A stretch of 64,000 nucleotides of DNA, from NCBI RefSeq assembly GCF_003939025.1, contig NZ_RQIH01000019.1, positions 62,001-126,000 of the forward strand, in the 5' to 3' direction. Below, in pieces: positions 35,868 to 44,781 of the stretch (positions are counted from its first letter, which is position 1; each line of letters opens with the position of its first letter). The notes beneath the pieces were generated by a model that had not been told where the DNA came from, did no database searches, and worked only from the letters and a program-made list of their open reading frames with translations. The DNA comes from Rhizobium sophoriradicis (GTDB taxonomy: Bacteria > Pseudomonadota > Alphaproteobacteria > Rhizobiales > Rhizobiaceae). The translations under genes were made by a program, and so were the position numbers.

Positions 35868-37292
35868 GTGACCAGTGAGAAAAACCAGTTTTATATTGGA
35901 GGGGAATGGCAGGAATTCGCCTATTTAGCTCGTTTACCGGTCGTGGATCCCGCCTCGGAACAAGTCGTCGGGCAGATTGCCGCGGGCGATGCTCATCATG
36001 TCGATTTAGCGGTTGCCGCGGCGCGCAGGGCCTTCCCCGCCTTTTCTCAATCATCTGTGCCGGAAAGGCTCGCCCTGCTTGGCAGGATGCATTCGCTCCT
36101 CATGGAAAGAGCGAAGACGTTCGCAGAAGCGCTCGTCATGGAAATGGGAGCAGCGATCAGCTTCGCGCAAGCGTCCCAAGTGCCATTTGCTGCCGAGCAC
36201 ATCCGTGTCCAGATGGAGATACTCGATAAGTATCGGTTCGTGACCGTTGACGGGCGCACCGCGACCGCCAAGGAAGCGATCGGGGTGTGCGCGCTGATCA
36301 CACCCTGGAACTGGCCGCTTTACCAGATCACCGCCAAAGTCGCTCCGGCGATCGCGGCAGGCTGCACCGTCGTGCTCAAGCCTAGTGAACTGTCACCTTT
36401 TAGCGCTCTGCTCTTCGCCCAGTTGATGCACGATGCCGGCGTTCCGCCAGGCGTGTTCAATCTTGTCAACGGCACTGGCGAGAGCGTCGGAGCAGCACTC
36501 GCCAGCCATCCTGACGTTGACATGATCTCGATCACCGGTTCCACCCGCGCAGGAGTACTCGTCGCCCAGGCGGCCGCACCGACCGTGAAGCGCGTGGTTC
36601 AGGAACTTGGCGGGAAGTCGCCGAACATTTTGCTCGACGATGCCGACTTCAGTGAGGCGGTTGCGAAGGGCGTGCTTGCCGGTATGCGCAATGTGGGCCA
36701 GTCGTGCAGTGCTCCGACGCGCATGCTCGTCCCCGCACATCGGCTCGAGGAGGTGGAGGAATTGGCAAGCGCCACTGCGAGGGCCATCCGAGTCGGCGCC
36801 CCGCTTGATCCGGCGACCGACATGGGCCCGATTGCCAATCGGGCTCAGTTTGACCGCGTGCAGGTCATGATTCAGGCGGGAATCGATGATGGCGCCAAAC
36901 TGCTGTGCGGTGGTCTGGGGCGGCCGGCGGGCCTCGACAGCGGCTTTTTCACGAAGCCGACGATTTTTTCGGAGGTGAAACCCGACATGCGCATCGCTCG
37001 TGAGGAGATATTCGGTCCTGTACTTTCGATTATGCCCTACAAGGACGAGGAAGAGGCAATCAGCATTGCCAACGACACCGTCTATGGTTTGGGCGCCCAT
37101 GTCCAGTCTCCAGATCCGGAGCGGGCGCGGCGGGTGGCGCTGCGCATTCGTGCCGGCCAGGTTCATATCAACTATCCCGCATGGGACGGAGCGGCCGCGT
37201 TCGGTGGCTACAAGCGATCCGGTAATGGCCGCGAGTATGGTGTATACGGGCTCGAAGAGTATCTCGAGACGAAGTCCATCCTCGGTTATTGA
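35868..37292 (+). CDS. NAD(P)-dependent aldehyde dehydrogenase
   Basis: The 474-residue protein has the full aldehyde dehydrogenase signature: TPWNWPLYQITAKVAPA, GSTRAGVLVA, catalytic Glu246 in QELGGKSPN and nucleophile Cys280 in GQSCSAPTRM, spaced 34 residues apart as in the family. It oxidises an aldehyde to the acid; the substrate cannot be read from sequence. GTG at 35868 is chosen because GAGGTGA lies 7 bases upstream; GTG at 35847 is an alternative. The end overlaps the convergent LysR gene by 7 bases. It is a candidate for oxidising aldehydes released by the phospho-lyase-like enzymes further along. Confidence 0.9.
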   Translation: MTSEKNQFYIGGEWQEFAYLARLPVVDPASEQVVGQIAAGDAHHVDLAVAAARRAFPAFSQSSVPERLALLGRMHSLLMERAKTFAEALVMEMGAAISFAQASQVPFAAEHIRVQMEILDKYRFVTVDGRTATAKEAIGVCALITPWNWPLYQITAKVAPAIAAGCTVVLKPSELSPFSALLFAQLMHDAGVPPGVFNLVNGTGESVGAALASHPDVDMISITGSTRAGVLVAQAAAPTVKRVVQELGGKSPNILLDDADFSEAVAKGVLAGMRNVGQSCSAPTRMLVPAHRLEEVEELASATARAIRVGAPLDPATDMGPIANRAQFDRVQVMIQAGIDDGAKLLCGGLGRPAGLDSGFFTKPTIFSEVKPDMRIAREEIFGPVLSIMPYKDEEEAISIANDTVYGLGAHVQSPDPERARRVALRIRAGQVHINYPAWDGAAAFGGYKRSGNGREYGVYGLEEYLETKSILGY

Positions 37293-38215
37293 CTGGGCGG
37301 CTCGGCGGGGTCGGCTCGCCAGGGCAGTGGTTTCAGCGACTGACGAAGCATCGTCAGGAAAGCGGCCGTCCGCGCACTTCGGCCGTGCCGCGATCCGAGG
37401 ATGGCGACGATATCGGCTGACGGAAGCTTCCAGTTGGGAAGCACCTGTCTCAGCCGTCCCTTGGCGAGGTCTTCTGCAACGGCCCATTCGGAGCGCATCA
37501 AGATGCCCTGACCAGCCAGCGCCCAATCCCGAATGACGGCACCATCGTTGCTCGACATGACAGGATTAACGCGCACTGTCGCACTTTCCTGCCGCGATCC
37601 CTTGAACCGCCAGAGCGTTACATCCTCCTCGTTCTCGCGAACGACGAGACAGCGATGTCGCGCCAGATCGGCGGGCGTAGAAATGGGCGCAGCCGAAGCG
37701 AGGTATTCTGGACTTGCGCAAAGAATTCGATGGTTCGGCGCCAGTGTCGTCACCACCTGGTCCAGATGCGCGGATGCCCCGATGTGAACAACCACCTCAT
37801 AACTGTCGACGATCAGCGCTGTGGGATGGTCGGACAATTGCAGGGTAGCGGAGGCACTGCGATGCTCTCGAGCAAACGCTTCCACGACCGGGGCCACGTA
37901 GATCCTTCCAAACCCGTGAGGCGCGGCGACCCTTAGGTGCCCGCGAACTGCACCCTTCCGATCAGCCAAGGCTTCAGCAAGGGAATCTATGGCATCGCTG
38001 ACAATGACGCTGTGAGAAGCGACCAGTGAGCCCTCTTCGGTCAGACGAAGATGGCGTCCGGACCGGTCGATCAGCCTTACCCCGACTTTCTCTTCAAGCG
38101 CGCGCAGGCGCTGGGTCACCGCCGGAGGTGTCACGCCCAGCTTTCGTGCGCTTTCCGCGAGAGATTTCGAGCCCGTGAGAACCGAAAAGAAAGCTAGATC
38201 GTCGGACGTGAGCAT
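37286..38215 (-). CDS. LysR-family transcriptional regulator
   Basis: The 309-residue protein has an N-terminal winged helix-turn-helix (SLAESARKLGVTPPAVTQRLRALE region) and a LysR substrate-binding domain beginning near residue 90 (GHLRVAAPHGFGRIYVAPVV). It resembles the LysR regulators found with D-amino-acid or hydroxy-amino-acid genes only in general features. Immediately upstream lies an AATTCAC/GTGTTAATT inverted repeat and a conserved element that recurs before the D-threonine aldolase-type gene at 58689, which makes that gene a likely target. Confidence 0.88.
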   Translation of the reverse strand: MLTSDDLAFFSVLTGSKSLAESARKLGVTPPAVTQRLRALEEKVGVRLIDRSGRHLRLTEEGSLVASHSVIVSDAIDSLAEALADRKGAVRGHLRVAAPHGFGRIYVAPVVEAFAREHRSASATLQLSDHPTALIVDSYEVVVHIGASAHLDQVVTTLAPNHRILCASPEYLASAAPISTPADLARHRCLVVRENEEDVTLWRFKGSRQESATVRVNPVMSSNDGAVIRDWALAGQGILMRSEWAVAEDLAKGRLRQVLPNWKLPSADIVAILGSRHGRSARTAAFLTMLRQSLKPLPWRADPAEPPSQ

Positions 38216-38514
38216 TAATCTGTACCTGAAGCGCTAATTCACTGAGTGTTAATTGCCATCTTTAGGGTTTGGCGACAAGATGAGCCTCGGGTTGGAAATC
38301 GGATTAATGGATTCTAGCCCCAGACGGAGCCCACCATGTGGCATCTTCTGCCGCTGCCGCTGACGCAAGAGACGGAAGGGTTGCTCGACGCCGGGCGCTT
38401 CGAGACGGCTGCCAGCCAGCGCGGCGCTCGTCCACGTGTGGCGCGGCCCGCAACTCGATCACGACGCGCTCATTGCGGCTCGATTGGGCTTGAACGCCGA
38501 ACCGATACACTGGA
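38216..38514. other. Intergenic region with conserved element and possible decayed coding remnant
   Basis: These 299 bases hold the conserved element at 38238-38297. The rest could be a decayed coding sequence: a plus-strand frame from ATG 38336 and another frame further on (VHVWRGPQLDHDALIAARLG when read with a shift) look protein-like, but no intact gene or family could be recognised. Confidence 0.35.
38238..38297 (+). promoter_or_regulatory. Conserved regulatory element, copy 1 (next to LysR gene)
   Basis: This segment matches, in 39 of 45 core positions, the segment upstream of the D-threonine aldolase-type gene (58699-58756, minus strand). The shared core includes TTAATTGC, ATCTTTA and TTTGGCGACAAGATGA. 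Just before it lies the inverted repeat AATTCAC-TGA-GTGTTAATT, a plausible LysR binding site. It sits 23 bases upstream of the LysR start, reading away from it. Confidence 0.6.
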
Positions 38515-38958
38515 CTATTTTCGGATTACAGAGGAGAGAGCGAACGCAGTCAGCGTATCGCGCACGCCGGGCATCTCGGCAATCAACTGCCAAATCTGCC
38601 GGATGCGGTCAGCCTCGTGGGACTCGACCCGAACGAGCAAGTCGAAATCACCCGTCATCACGTCGCAAGCCACAACTTCCGGAATCTTCCGTAACGCCTG
38701 AATGACGTCGCCGCCCCTCATGCGATCGTGACGATAGACGAAAATCAATGCGGTCGTGACGTGTTGGCTTTTGCCTCCATCGCCGGTAACGATCGTATAT
38801 CCCTTGATGAAGCCTTCTCGCTCCAACCGTTCGATCCGCACCCGCACGGCATTGCGGGAAAGGTTCACCTTCGCCGACAACTCCGCATGCGAGATTCGGG
38901 CATTAGCCTTCAACTCGACAAGTATCTGTTCGTCAGTTCGATCGAGAAGATATTTCAT
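38515..38958 (-). CDS. Lrp/AsnC-family transcriptional regulator
   Basis: The 147-residue protein has an N-terminal helix-turn-helix (DRTDEQILVELKANARISHA, then LSRNAVRVRIERLEREG) and a C-terminal RAM/ligand-binding domain (FDLLVRVESHEADRI). Lrp-type regulators usually sense amino acids and control neighbouring uptake or degradation genes. The ATG at 38958 is chosen from the family's N-terminal pattern; the frame extends upstream without a good start. A second Lrp-type gene lies at 54002. Confidence 0.88.
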   Translation of the reverse strand: MKYLLDRTDEQILVELKANARISHAELSAKVNLSRNAVRVRIERLEREGFIKGYTIVTGDGGKSQHVTTALIFVYRHDRMRGGDVIQALRKIPEVVACDVMTGDFDLLVRVESHEADRIRQIWQLIAEMPGVRDTLTAFALSSVIRK

Positions 38959-39635
38959 GGAACTTGAACGGTCGCTAACCTTAGGATGTCCGGCGTTACC
39001 GGCCGATAAGCTAACACGGAGATCTCCGGCAGTAAGGCTCTTTCTTTCCGGCTCGTATATCGCCTCGAAATCGAAGCCATTGTGAAACCTGGCAGCGCCT
39101 CCCTTTCCGCATCGCATCCGTCACGCATCGCGCTCCCTGATAACCTGCAGCAGCGCTCGCGGCCTCTCTTTGCTCAGGTTCCCGGTGGCTTCGCCCGCCC
39201 AACCGACAAGCACGTCAGCAAGCTCCGACGCGGGCGCATCCTCATGCTGTAGCCTGAAGTTGATGACCCCGCTGACTTCATCGCCGAGAAAAAAGACGTT
39301 CCCCTGGACTAATGTGCCATTAACTGCCCCGGTCGGAAGATCAGTTGATGTGCGCTTTGCCCGTCGTTCCAAGACAGTGTGGATCGAGCCATCACACGAC
39401 CCGGGCTTAGGCATTTGGCCGGGCCTGCAAACCTAGGTGAGGCGCCTGGTACGAAGCTGACGACGGCAGCCAATCGATCGGCAGCCACAGAGTGGCGCGG
39501 CCGTTTGTTGTGCGCAGCGGTTTGGGGCAAGGGACCCCATGTCACAAATAATCGACGAGACCAATTTGATCTATGTTGACACCAATCACGAAACCAATTC
39601 TATATTGATCGCACAACAATCCTGATTGGTAGCTA
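38959..39635. other. Intergenic region upstream of second aldehyde dehydrogenase
   Basis: About 680 bases. The last 80 contain the conserved promoter element. A 97-codon minus-strand frame (39121-39414) contains VQGNVFFLGDEVSGVINF but has no recognised family or good ribosome binding site, so it is not called as a gene. Confidence 0.45.
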
Positions 39636-39646
39636 ATGGTGCTGAA
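39556..39646 (+). promoter_or_regulatory. Conserved GntR-type promoter/operator element, copy 1
   Basis: This 91-bp segment is about 80 percent identical to 63481-63572. It holds three CCAAT half-sites and one ATTGGT in inverted orientation, matching half-sites of FadR-subfamily GntR operators (ATTGGT..ACCAAT). It also holds a TTGACA -35 box at 39576-39581 and a TATATT -10-like box at 39601-39606. It runs into the start codon of the aldehyde dehydrogenase gene at 39636. Confidence 0.75.
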
Positions 39647-41144
39647 CGTGAAAACAACTCCGACACTAGAAAAAGGCCGTGCTGCCCCTTCGCAGGCAGC
39701 TGCTGTAGCAAGCAATGCGCCCAGCCAACTGTTCATCGGCGGCGAATGGGTCTCGGCGAAAGCTGGCAGGACTTTCAATGTGATCGATCCCTCGAGTGCC
39801 GATGCGATCGCTACGGTTTGTGATGGTGATATCCAGGATGCAATAGCGGCCGTCGACGCGGCGGAAAAGGCGGCCGGGGCTTGGAAGCTAACCTCGCCAC
39901 GCCGGCGCGCGGATATTCTGATGAAGTGTTTTCACCTTCTTGTCGAACAAGCAGAGTGGCTGGCGCAGCTGATTACCGTGGAGAATGGCAAGGCGCTTCC
40001 GGATGCGAGATCGGAAGTCGCCTACGCGGCGGAGTTTTTCCGCTGGTATGCCGAGGAAGCGGTAAGGGCCCCGGGTGAATTTGGACTATCACCTTCGGGC
40101 GCAAACCAGATCATCGTGAGTCATGAGCCGATTGGTATCGCGGTATTGGTAACGCCATGGAACTTCCCGGCAGCAATGGCGACCCGAAAAATTGCTCCAG
40201 CTTTGGCTGCAGGCTGCACCTGCATCCTCAAGCCCGCAGCCGAGACGCCTCTTACGGCGCTCGCGATCGGAGAACTCATGCGGCAGGCAGGCGTTCCCGC
40301 AGGAGTGGTCAATATCGTTCCCACGAAAAAGGCAGGCCCAGTGGTCAGCGCAATGCTGCATGACAAGCGGGTCCGGAAACTGTCGTTCACCGGGTCGACA
40401 GGCGTTGGCAGGATACTGCTGCGCGAGGCCGCGGACCAGGTTGTCAGTTGCTCAATGGAGCTGGGCGGCAACGCGCCTTTCATTGTATTCGATGACGCCG
40501 ACCTGGAGACGGCTGTCGCCGGGGCAATGGTCGCCAAGATGCGCAACGGCGGGGAGGCCTGTACGGCTGCAAACCGGTTCTACGTTCAAAAGGGAATTGC
40601 GGCTGATTTCACACGGCGCTTCGCGGAAGAGATGGCAGCGCTCAATGTCGGACCAGGGCTGCTGGCGGATACGCAGCTTGGTCCGCTGATAACGGATGCC
40701 GCAGTGGCCAAGGTGGAGCGCCTAGTCGACGACGCTATCGCCAAGGGTGCCCGCCTGGTGACCGGCGGGAGCAGAGTAAACGGCGAAGGTTTCTACTATC
40801 TGCCAACCGTTCTGGCCGACGTCTCTGCGGACGCGGAGATCCTTCGCGAAGAAATCTTCGGTCCGGTTGCGCCGGTGATTGTATTTGATGCCGAGGATGA
40901 GGCCGTCGAGTTGGCCAATGATACCGAATACGGGCTGGTATCCTATGTCTTTAGCCAGGACCTCAAGCGGGCGCTCGCTGTCGCGGGCAGGCTGGAAAGC
41001 GGGATGGTCGGAATCAACCGCGGGGTTGTCTCCGACGCTGCCGCGCCGTTCGGCGGCATGAAACAGAGCGGCCTCGGACGCGAAGGCAGCCACCACGGAA
41101 TGCTCGAATATCTCGAAACGAAATATATCGCCGCCACCTGGTAG
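39636..41144 (+). CDS. Aldehyde dehydrogenase, succinate-semialdehyde dehydrogenase-like
   Basis: The 502-residue enzyme has TPWNFPAAMATRKIAPALAAG, GSTGVGRILL, Glu275 in MELGGNAPF and Cys309 in GGEACTAANRF, 34 residues apart. The pattern is that of the GabD/succinate-semialdehyde dehydrogenase branch, although related semialdehydes (glutarate or aminoadipate type) are possible. About 30 N-terminal residues are extra compared with GabD. No ribosome binding site precedes the ATG, but the start codon lies within a sequence conserved in the other copy of the promoter element. The cupin gene follows 82 bases later. Confidence 0.88.
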   Translation: MVLNVKTTPTLEKGRAAPSQAAAVASNAPSQLFIGGEWVSAKAGRTFNVIDPSSADAIATVCDGDIQDAIAAVDAAEKAAGAWKLTSPRRRADILMKCFHLLVEQAEWLAQLITVENGKALPDARSEVAYAAEFFRWYAEEAVRAPGEFGLSPSGANQIIVSHEPIGIAVLVTPWNFPAAMATRKIAPALAAGCTCILKPAAETPLTALAIGELMRQAGVPAGVVNIVPTKKAGPVVSAMLHDKRVRKLSFTGSTGVGRILLREAADQVVSCSMELGGNAPFIVFDDADLETAVAGAMVAKMRNGGEACTAANRFYVQKGIAADFTRRFAEEMAALNVGPGLLADTQLGPLITDAAVAKVERLVDDAIAKGARLVTGGSRVNGEGFYYLPTVLADVSADAEILREEIFGPVAPVIVFDAEDEAVELANDTEYGLVSYVFSQDLKRALAVAGRLESGMVGINRGVVSDAAAPFGGMKQSGLGREGSHHGMLEYLETKYIAATW

Positions 41145-41226
41145 GTGCGCCGCGATCAACTCAGATCAGATCGGCTTGGAACTATCCGGACAAAGCGGGT
41201 GGCTCCAGCCAGAATAGGAGAGATCA

Positions 41227-41580
41227 ATGTCCCTGCTGAAAACCATTGACCCGAATCCGTCATTCGAGCCGAAGCAGCGAATTGCCGAGCCGGATCGCCT
41301 CATAGCTGGTAGCCCGGCTTTCAAGACCTGGCTGCAGGACACCGCAAAAGACGGCACAGTGAATACGGGGGTTTTCGAGGCGACGCCCGGTGAAACGCAC
41401 TCCATCAAGGGCGAGACGTTTGAATTCTGTCATCTCGTCCATGGCGTGATCGAATTGACCGAGAAGGGGAAAGAGCCGGTCATTTACCGCGCCGGCGATA
41501 GCTTCGTGATGAAGCCGGGTTACATCGGCGTTTGGAAGACGATCGAAACGGTGCGGAAGATCTTCGTCACCGTCACCTGA
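41227..41580 (+). CDS. Cupin-domain protein (Cupin_3/DUF861 type)
   Basis: The 117-residue protein is a single cupin domain: a first strand motif around HSIKGETFEFCHLVHGVIEL and a second around YRAGDSFVMKPGYIGVWKT, ending VRKIFVTVT as in Cupin_3 proteins. These often accompany catabolic oxidoreductases of amines or ureides; the function here is unknown. AGGAGA 5 bases upstream supports the ATG. It probably shares a transcript with the upstream aldehyde dehydrogenase. Confidence 0.8.
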   Translation: MSLLKTIDPNPSFEPKQRIAEPDRLIAGSPAFKTWLQDTAKDGTVNTGVFEATPGETHSIKGETFEFCHLVHGVIELTEKGKEPVIYRAGDSFVMKPGYIGVWKTIETVRKIFVTVT

Positions 41581-41582
41581 TC

Positions 41583-41605
41583 ATTCGAGGTCGTGCGCCT
41601 CGAAT
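41583..41605 (+). terminator. Hairpin directly after the cupin gene
   Basis: A perfect 8-bp inverted repeat ATTCGAGG/CCTCGAAT with a 7-base loop begins 3 bases after the cupin stop codon. It lacks a strong T-tract, so it could be a weak terminator or a transcript-stabilising hairpin. Confidence 0.4.
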
Positions 41606-41726
41606 TGCCTCTCAATTTCGCGGGGGCAAACGGCGCGATCCGGCCGGCACGCCCTTAATGGTTCAACAGACACCAGTGTAATCGCGGTTACCGCAATCTT
41701 CGCCTCGATTTAAGAAAGACCACGAA

Positions 41727-42575
41727 ATGGATGAATTCTTGCAAAGGGAATCGATCGTTCTTGCGCCTTTCGAGGCTCATCATCTTGATGGTGCCGTGGC
41801 GCTGTCGCGTGCGGCTGGCTGGGCGCACAGGAGAGAAGACTGGGAAATGATATGGTCCCTGAGTGAGGGACGCGTTGCCCTTGCAGGTGATCGGGTCGTG
41901 GGTACCGCCTTTATGACTCCCTTCGGCGATACCTGTGCAGCCATCAACATGATCATTGTCGACGAAAGCCAGCGAGGCCAGGGATTGGGAAGAAAATTGA
42001 CCACTGCCGTGTTGGAACTCGCCGGTGATAGAGAATGCCGTTTGAGGGCCACCAGCGACGGCTTGCCGCTTTATGAAAAGCTGGGTTTCGTCACGACGCA
42101 CAAAATCACCCGCCACCAGGGCGTCACCGGTCGCGTCGATGCTCCTGCAAATGTTGAATGGATCGGGTCTGCCGCCCTGCCTGCGATCAAGGCGCTCGAT
42201 AGTGCGGCATTCGGCGCCGATCGGGACGCGCTGCATGATGTTCTGGCGAACGAGGGGACATTCGCCGCCATTCGGGACGGTGACGGTATTGTCGCCTTCG
42301 CGGCGACGCGGCTGTTCGGCAAGGGCGAAGTCGTGGGGCCGGTCGTTGCGGCAAACGCTGGACAGGCGAGGGATTTGCTGGCCTTCATCCTCTCCGGCAA
42401 GGAAGGTCGTGTCGTGCGAGTTGACATCCCCGAAGACAGCGGCCTTTCATCCCTCCTCGAAGAATGGGGGCTGCGTAACGAGGGTGGTGTCGTTGCGATG
42501 GTCCGGCGTGCTGGAGGCCGACCTCAAACACCGGCCGTTCAAACCTTCTGCCTGGCGAGCCAAGCTGTTGGCTGA
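41727..42575 (+). CDS. GNAT-family N-acetyltransferase
   Basis: The 282-residue protein carries an N-terminal GNAT fold with the acetyl-CoA motif ESQRGQGLGRKL near residues 80-95 and a LYEKLGFVTTHK motif B-like segment. A second, C-terminal Acetyltransf_18-like domain spans roughly residues 145-275. The double-domain architecture is common in rhizobial catabolic clusters. The substrate is unknown; acetylation of an amine intermediate is possible but not shown. Confidence 0.82.
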   Translation: MDEFLQRESIVLAPFEAHHLDGAVALSRAAGWAHRREDWEMIWSLSEGRVALAGDRVVGTAFMTPFGDTCAAINMIIVDESQRGQGLGRKLTTAVLELAGDRECRLRATSDGLPLYEKLGFVTTHKITRHQGVTGRVDAPANVEWIGSAALPAIKALDSAAFGADRDALHDVLANEGTFAAIRDGDGIVAFAATRLFGKGEVVGPVVAANAGQARDLLAFILSGKEGRVVRVDIPEDSGLSSLLEEWGLRNEGGVVAMVRRAGGRPQTPAVQTFCLASQAVG

Positions 42576-42615
42576 CCTGAAGGTCTGAAGTGACGACGCA
42601 TTCACGGCGGATTGG

Positions 42616-43332
42616 TCAGCGTTGATCTAGCAATTTGATCTGGAGATCTTCCCAGTGCTCCTGGAACGCATCCCGCGCCGTATCATAGTGGCGACTTCTC
42701 AAGCTGTTGATGAGCCGCTCATGTTCTTCCGCCATTTCTTCGGCGGTGGCGTAGAAATCCTGCCGCTGTGCGAGAAGGAGTTCGATCTCGCCCTCGAGGT
42801 CTGAATAGGTCCGCTTCAGGCGAGCGCTACCGCTAGCGGCGATGATCGCGCGGTGGAAGTCCCGGTCCGCAGCAACCAACAGGGATCTGTCGGCCGATAG
42901 AGTCGACCTGTGCATAATGTCGACCGCCTCCAGCGCTTGGGACGGGATGACGCCGGTCAGTACGATCAGTCGAATGGCCTCGCCCTCAATGGCGCCGCGC
43001 ACGCGTGTGATATCGACAATATCGTCCGGCCCGAATTCGGGCACTACAAAGCCTCGGTTCGGTATTTGACGCAGCAGGCCCTGGGTGACGAGCACCTGGG
43101 CTGCTGTACGGAATGTGTGCCGCGAGGTCGAATGCTCTTCGCACATCTTCACGTCGCGGAGGAACTCGCCCGGTCGGAAATCCCCCGACAAGATGCGCCG
43201 TCGCAACGCGTGGGTCAGGATGTCAACCGCGCTGGCCGGCAAGGGCTCGACGTTCATCTCTGGATCTTCGGCTCTATTCTTGGCGGGCAGCGGCGGCATG
43301 GCTTTTGGCTCTGCTCGTTGATCAGTTCGCAT
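42616..43332 (-). CDS. GntR-family (FCD domain) transcriptional regulator
   Basis: The 238-residue protein has an N-terminal winged helix (about residues 35-95: LTHALRRRILSGDFRPGEFLRD, then SRHTFRTAAQVLVTQGLL) and a C-terminal FCD domain with metal-binding-type residues in DRDFHRAIIAASG and EEHERLINSLRSR. FCD regulators commonly sense organic or amino acids. It lies between the GNAT gene and the phospho-lyase-like gene, and might act on the TTGTACAA palindrome at 45917. Initiation could also be at ATG 43257. Confidence 0.85.
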   Translation of the reverse strand: MRTDQRAEPKAMPPLPAKNRAEDPEMNVEPLPASAVDILTHALRRRILSGDFRPGEFLRDVKMCEEHSTSRHTFRTAAQVLVTQGLLRQIPNRGFVVPEFGPDDIVDITRVRGAIEGEAIRLIVLTGVIPSQALEAVDIMHRSTLSADRSLLVAADRDFHRAIIAASGSARLKRTYSDLEGEIELLLAQRQDFYATAEEMAEEHERLINSLRSRHYDTARDAFQEHWEDLQIKLLDQR

Positions 43333-43402
43333 GCCTACGCCACATGCGGCGACGCGGGCAAGGGAAATGATATTGTGCCTACTGGCTGCATGGTGGCGGG
43401 TT

Positions 43403-44773
43403 CTATGTCTGCACGGACCGAAGCGCCTCGTTGACGCCCTCGAGCAGACGCGCCGCGTTGGCCGATGTGAAGATGAGCGGGGGCCTGATCTTCAGGATAT
43501 GCGCGTCCGCTCCCGTCGCGGAAATGAGAATGCGCCGATCGCGCAAGGCATTGACGGCTGCAAGCGCACGGTCCATGTCCGGCGTTTTCCGGTCTCTATC
43601 CTTGACGAGTTCGACCGCGAAATAGAGGCCGGTCCCACGAACATCGCCGACGAATTCATATTTTTTCTGCAGGTCCCTGAGGCCATCGAGGATTTCTGCG
43701 CCGATCTTGACGGCGTTGTCTAACAGTCCCTCTTCGAGGATCGTGTCGAGTACGGCCCTTGCAGCGGCGATAGCGACGGAGTTGCCGCCAAACGTGTTGA
43801 AGTAGCGCATGCTGGATCCGAAGTCGGCGACGAGTTCGGGCCGCAGGACTACGCCGGCGACGGGATAGCCGTTGCCCATGGGCTTGCCCATAGTAACGAT
43901 GTCCGGATCGACCCTGTGACGCCGGTGACCCCAAAATTGGGTGCCGGTCCGCCCGAATCCGGATTGCACTTCGTCGGCAATGAACAGGCCGCCCGCCTTG
44001 CGCACCACTTCCGCCACCGGCGCCAATACGTCCGTGGGTTCGACGTAGAGACCATCGGAGGAGAAGACGGAGTCGGCGATGAAGGCCGCTAGGCCGCCGC
44101 CATGCCGCTCCATGTCGGCGATCTGCCGCGCGACATCCTCCGCCATCCGCCGGCCGATTTCCTCGACAGGCAGGCGATAGGAATCTGGCGCGGCGACCGT
44201 CCGGAGATAGGGATCCAAAGCCGACTTCCTGCCGAGCGACGGCGAGATTGCCGCTACCGCGCCGCTGTTGCCGTGATAGGCTTCCGCCGTGACGATGACA
44301 CCGGTCTTGCGTGTGTGGTAACGCGCGATTCGCAGGGCGAGATCGTTCGCTTCCGAGCCCGTGCATGTGAACATTGCACATCCGGTGCGGCCGAGTTCGC
44401 CACCGAACGTAGCGATCAGTGCTTCGGCATAGTCCAGCAGGGGCTCCTGCATGTAACGCGTGTGGGTACAGAGCACCTCGAGCTGCTTCTGGATCGCCTC
44501 GACGACACGCGGATGAGAGTGACCCAGCGATACTACGTTGTTGTAGGCATCGAGATATTCGTTGCCGTGCTTGTCATAGAGGAAAACGCCCTTGGCACGT
44601 GAGATCTCAACCGGCGACTTGTAGAAGAGCCGATAAGCCGGCCCGAGCAGCCGTTGCCGCCTGGCGACATGCGCCAGATCTTCACTTGTGAGATGAGACG
44701 TGTCCTGAGGGTTGAAGCCATTTGGCATGTCGCCACGGAAGCCCTTAGGCAGAGTAGTCGCTTGCTTGGACAT
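43403..44773 (-). CDS. Class III PLP enzyme, probable amino-alcohol-phosphate phospho-lyase (set A)
   Basis: The 456-residue protein is a class III aminotransferase-fold enzyme with FTCTGSEANDLALRIAR (phosphate-binding region), IADEVQSGFGRTGTQFWG and Lys297 in DIVTMGKPMGNGYPVAG. The GKPMGNG form of the PLP-lysine motif is that of ethanolamine-phosphate and 5-phosphohydroxylysine phospho-lyases rather than of ordinary omega-transaminases. Together with the APH-type kinase 8 bases upstream, this suggests phosphorylation of a hydroxy-amine followed by elimination of phosphate and ammonia to an aldehyde. The ATG at 44773 has AGGA upstream. Plain transaminase activity is the alternative. Confidence 0.78.
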   Translation of the reverse strand: MSKQATTLPKGFRGDMPNGFNPQDTSHLTSEDLAHVARRQRLLGPAYRLFYKSPVEISRAKGVFLYDKHGNEYLDAYNNVVSLGHSHPRVVEAIQKQLEVLCTHTRYMQEPLLDYAEALIATFGGELGRTGCAMFTCTGSEANDLALRIARYHTRKTGVIVTAEAYHGNSGAVAAISPSLGRKSALDPYLRTVAAPDSYRLPVEEIGRRMAEDVARQIADMERHGGGLAAFIADSVFSSDGLYVEPTDVLAPVAEVVRKAGGLFIADEVQSGFGRTGTQFWGHRRHRVDPDIVTMGKPMGNGYPVAGVVLRPELVADFGSSMRYFNTFGGNSVAIAAARAVLDTILEEGLLDNAVKIGAEILDGLRDLQKKYEFVGDVRGTGLYFAVELVKDRDRKTPDMDRALAAVNALRDRRILISATGADAHILKIRPPLIFTSANAARLLEGVNEALRSVQT

Positions 44774-44781
44774 TGTGGTTC

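Noticed and set aside
39121..39414. 97-codon minus-strand frame containing VQGNVFFLGDEVSG
   Set aside because: No family recognised, no convincing ribosome binding site, and it lies in the regulatory gap; too weak to call as a gene.
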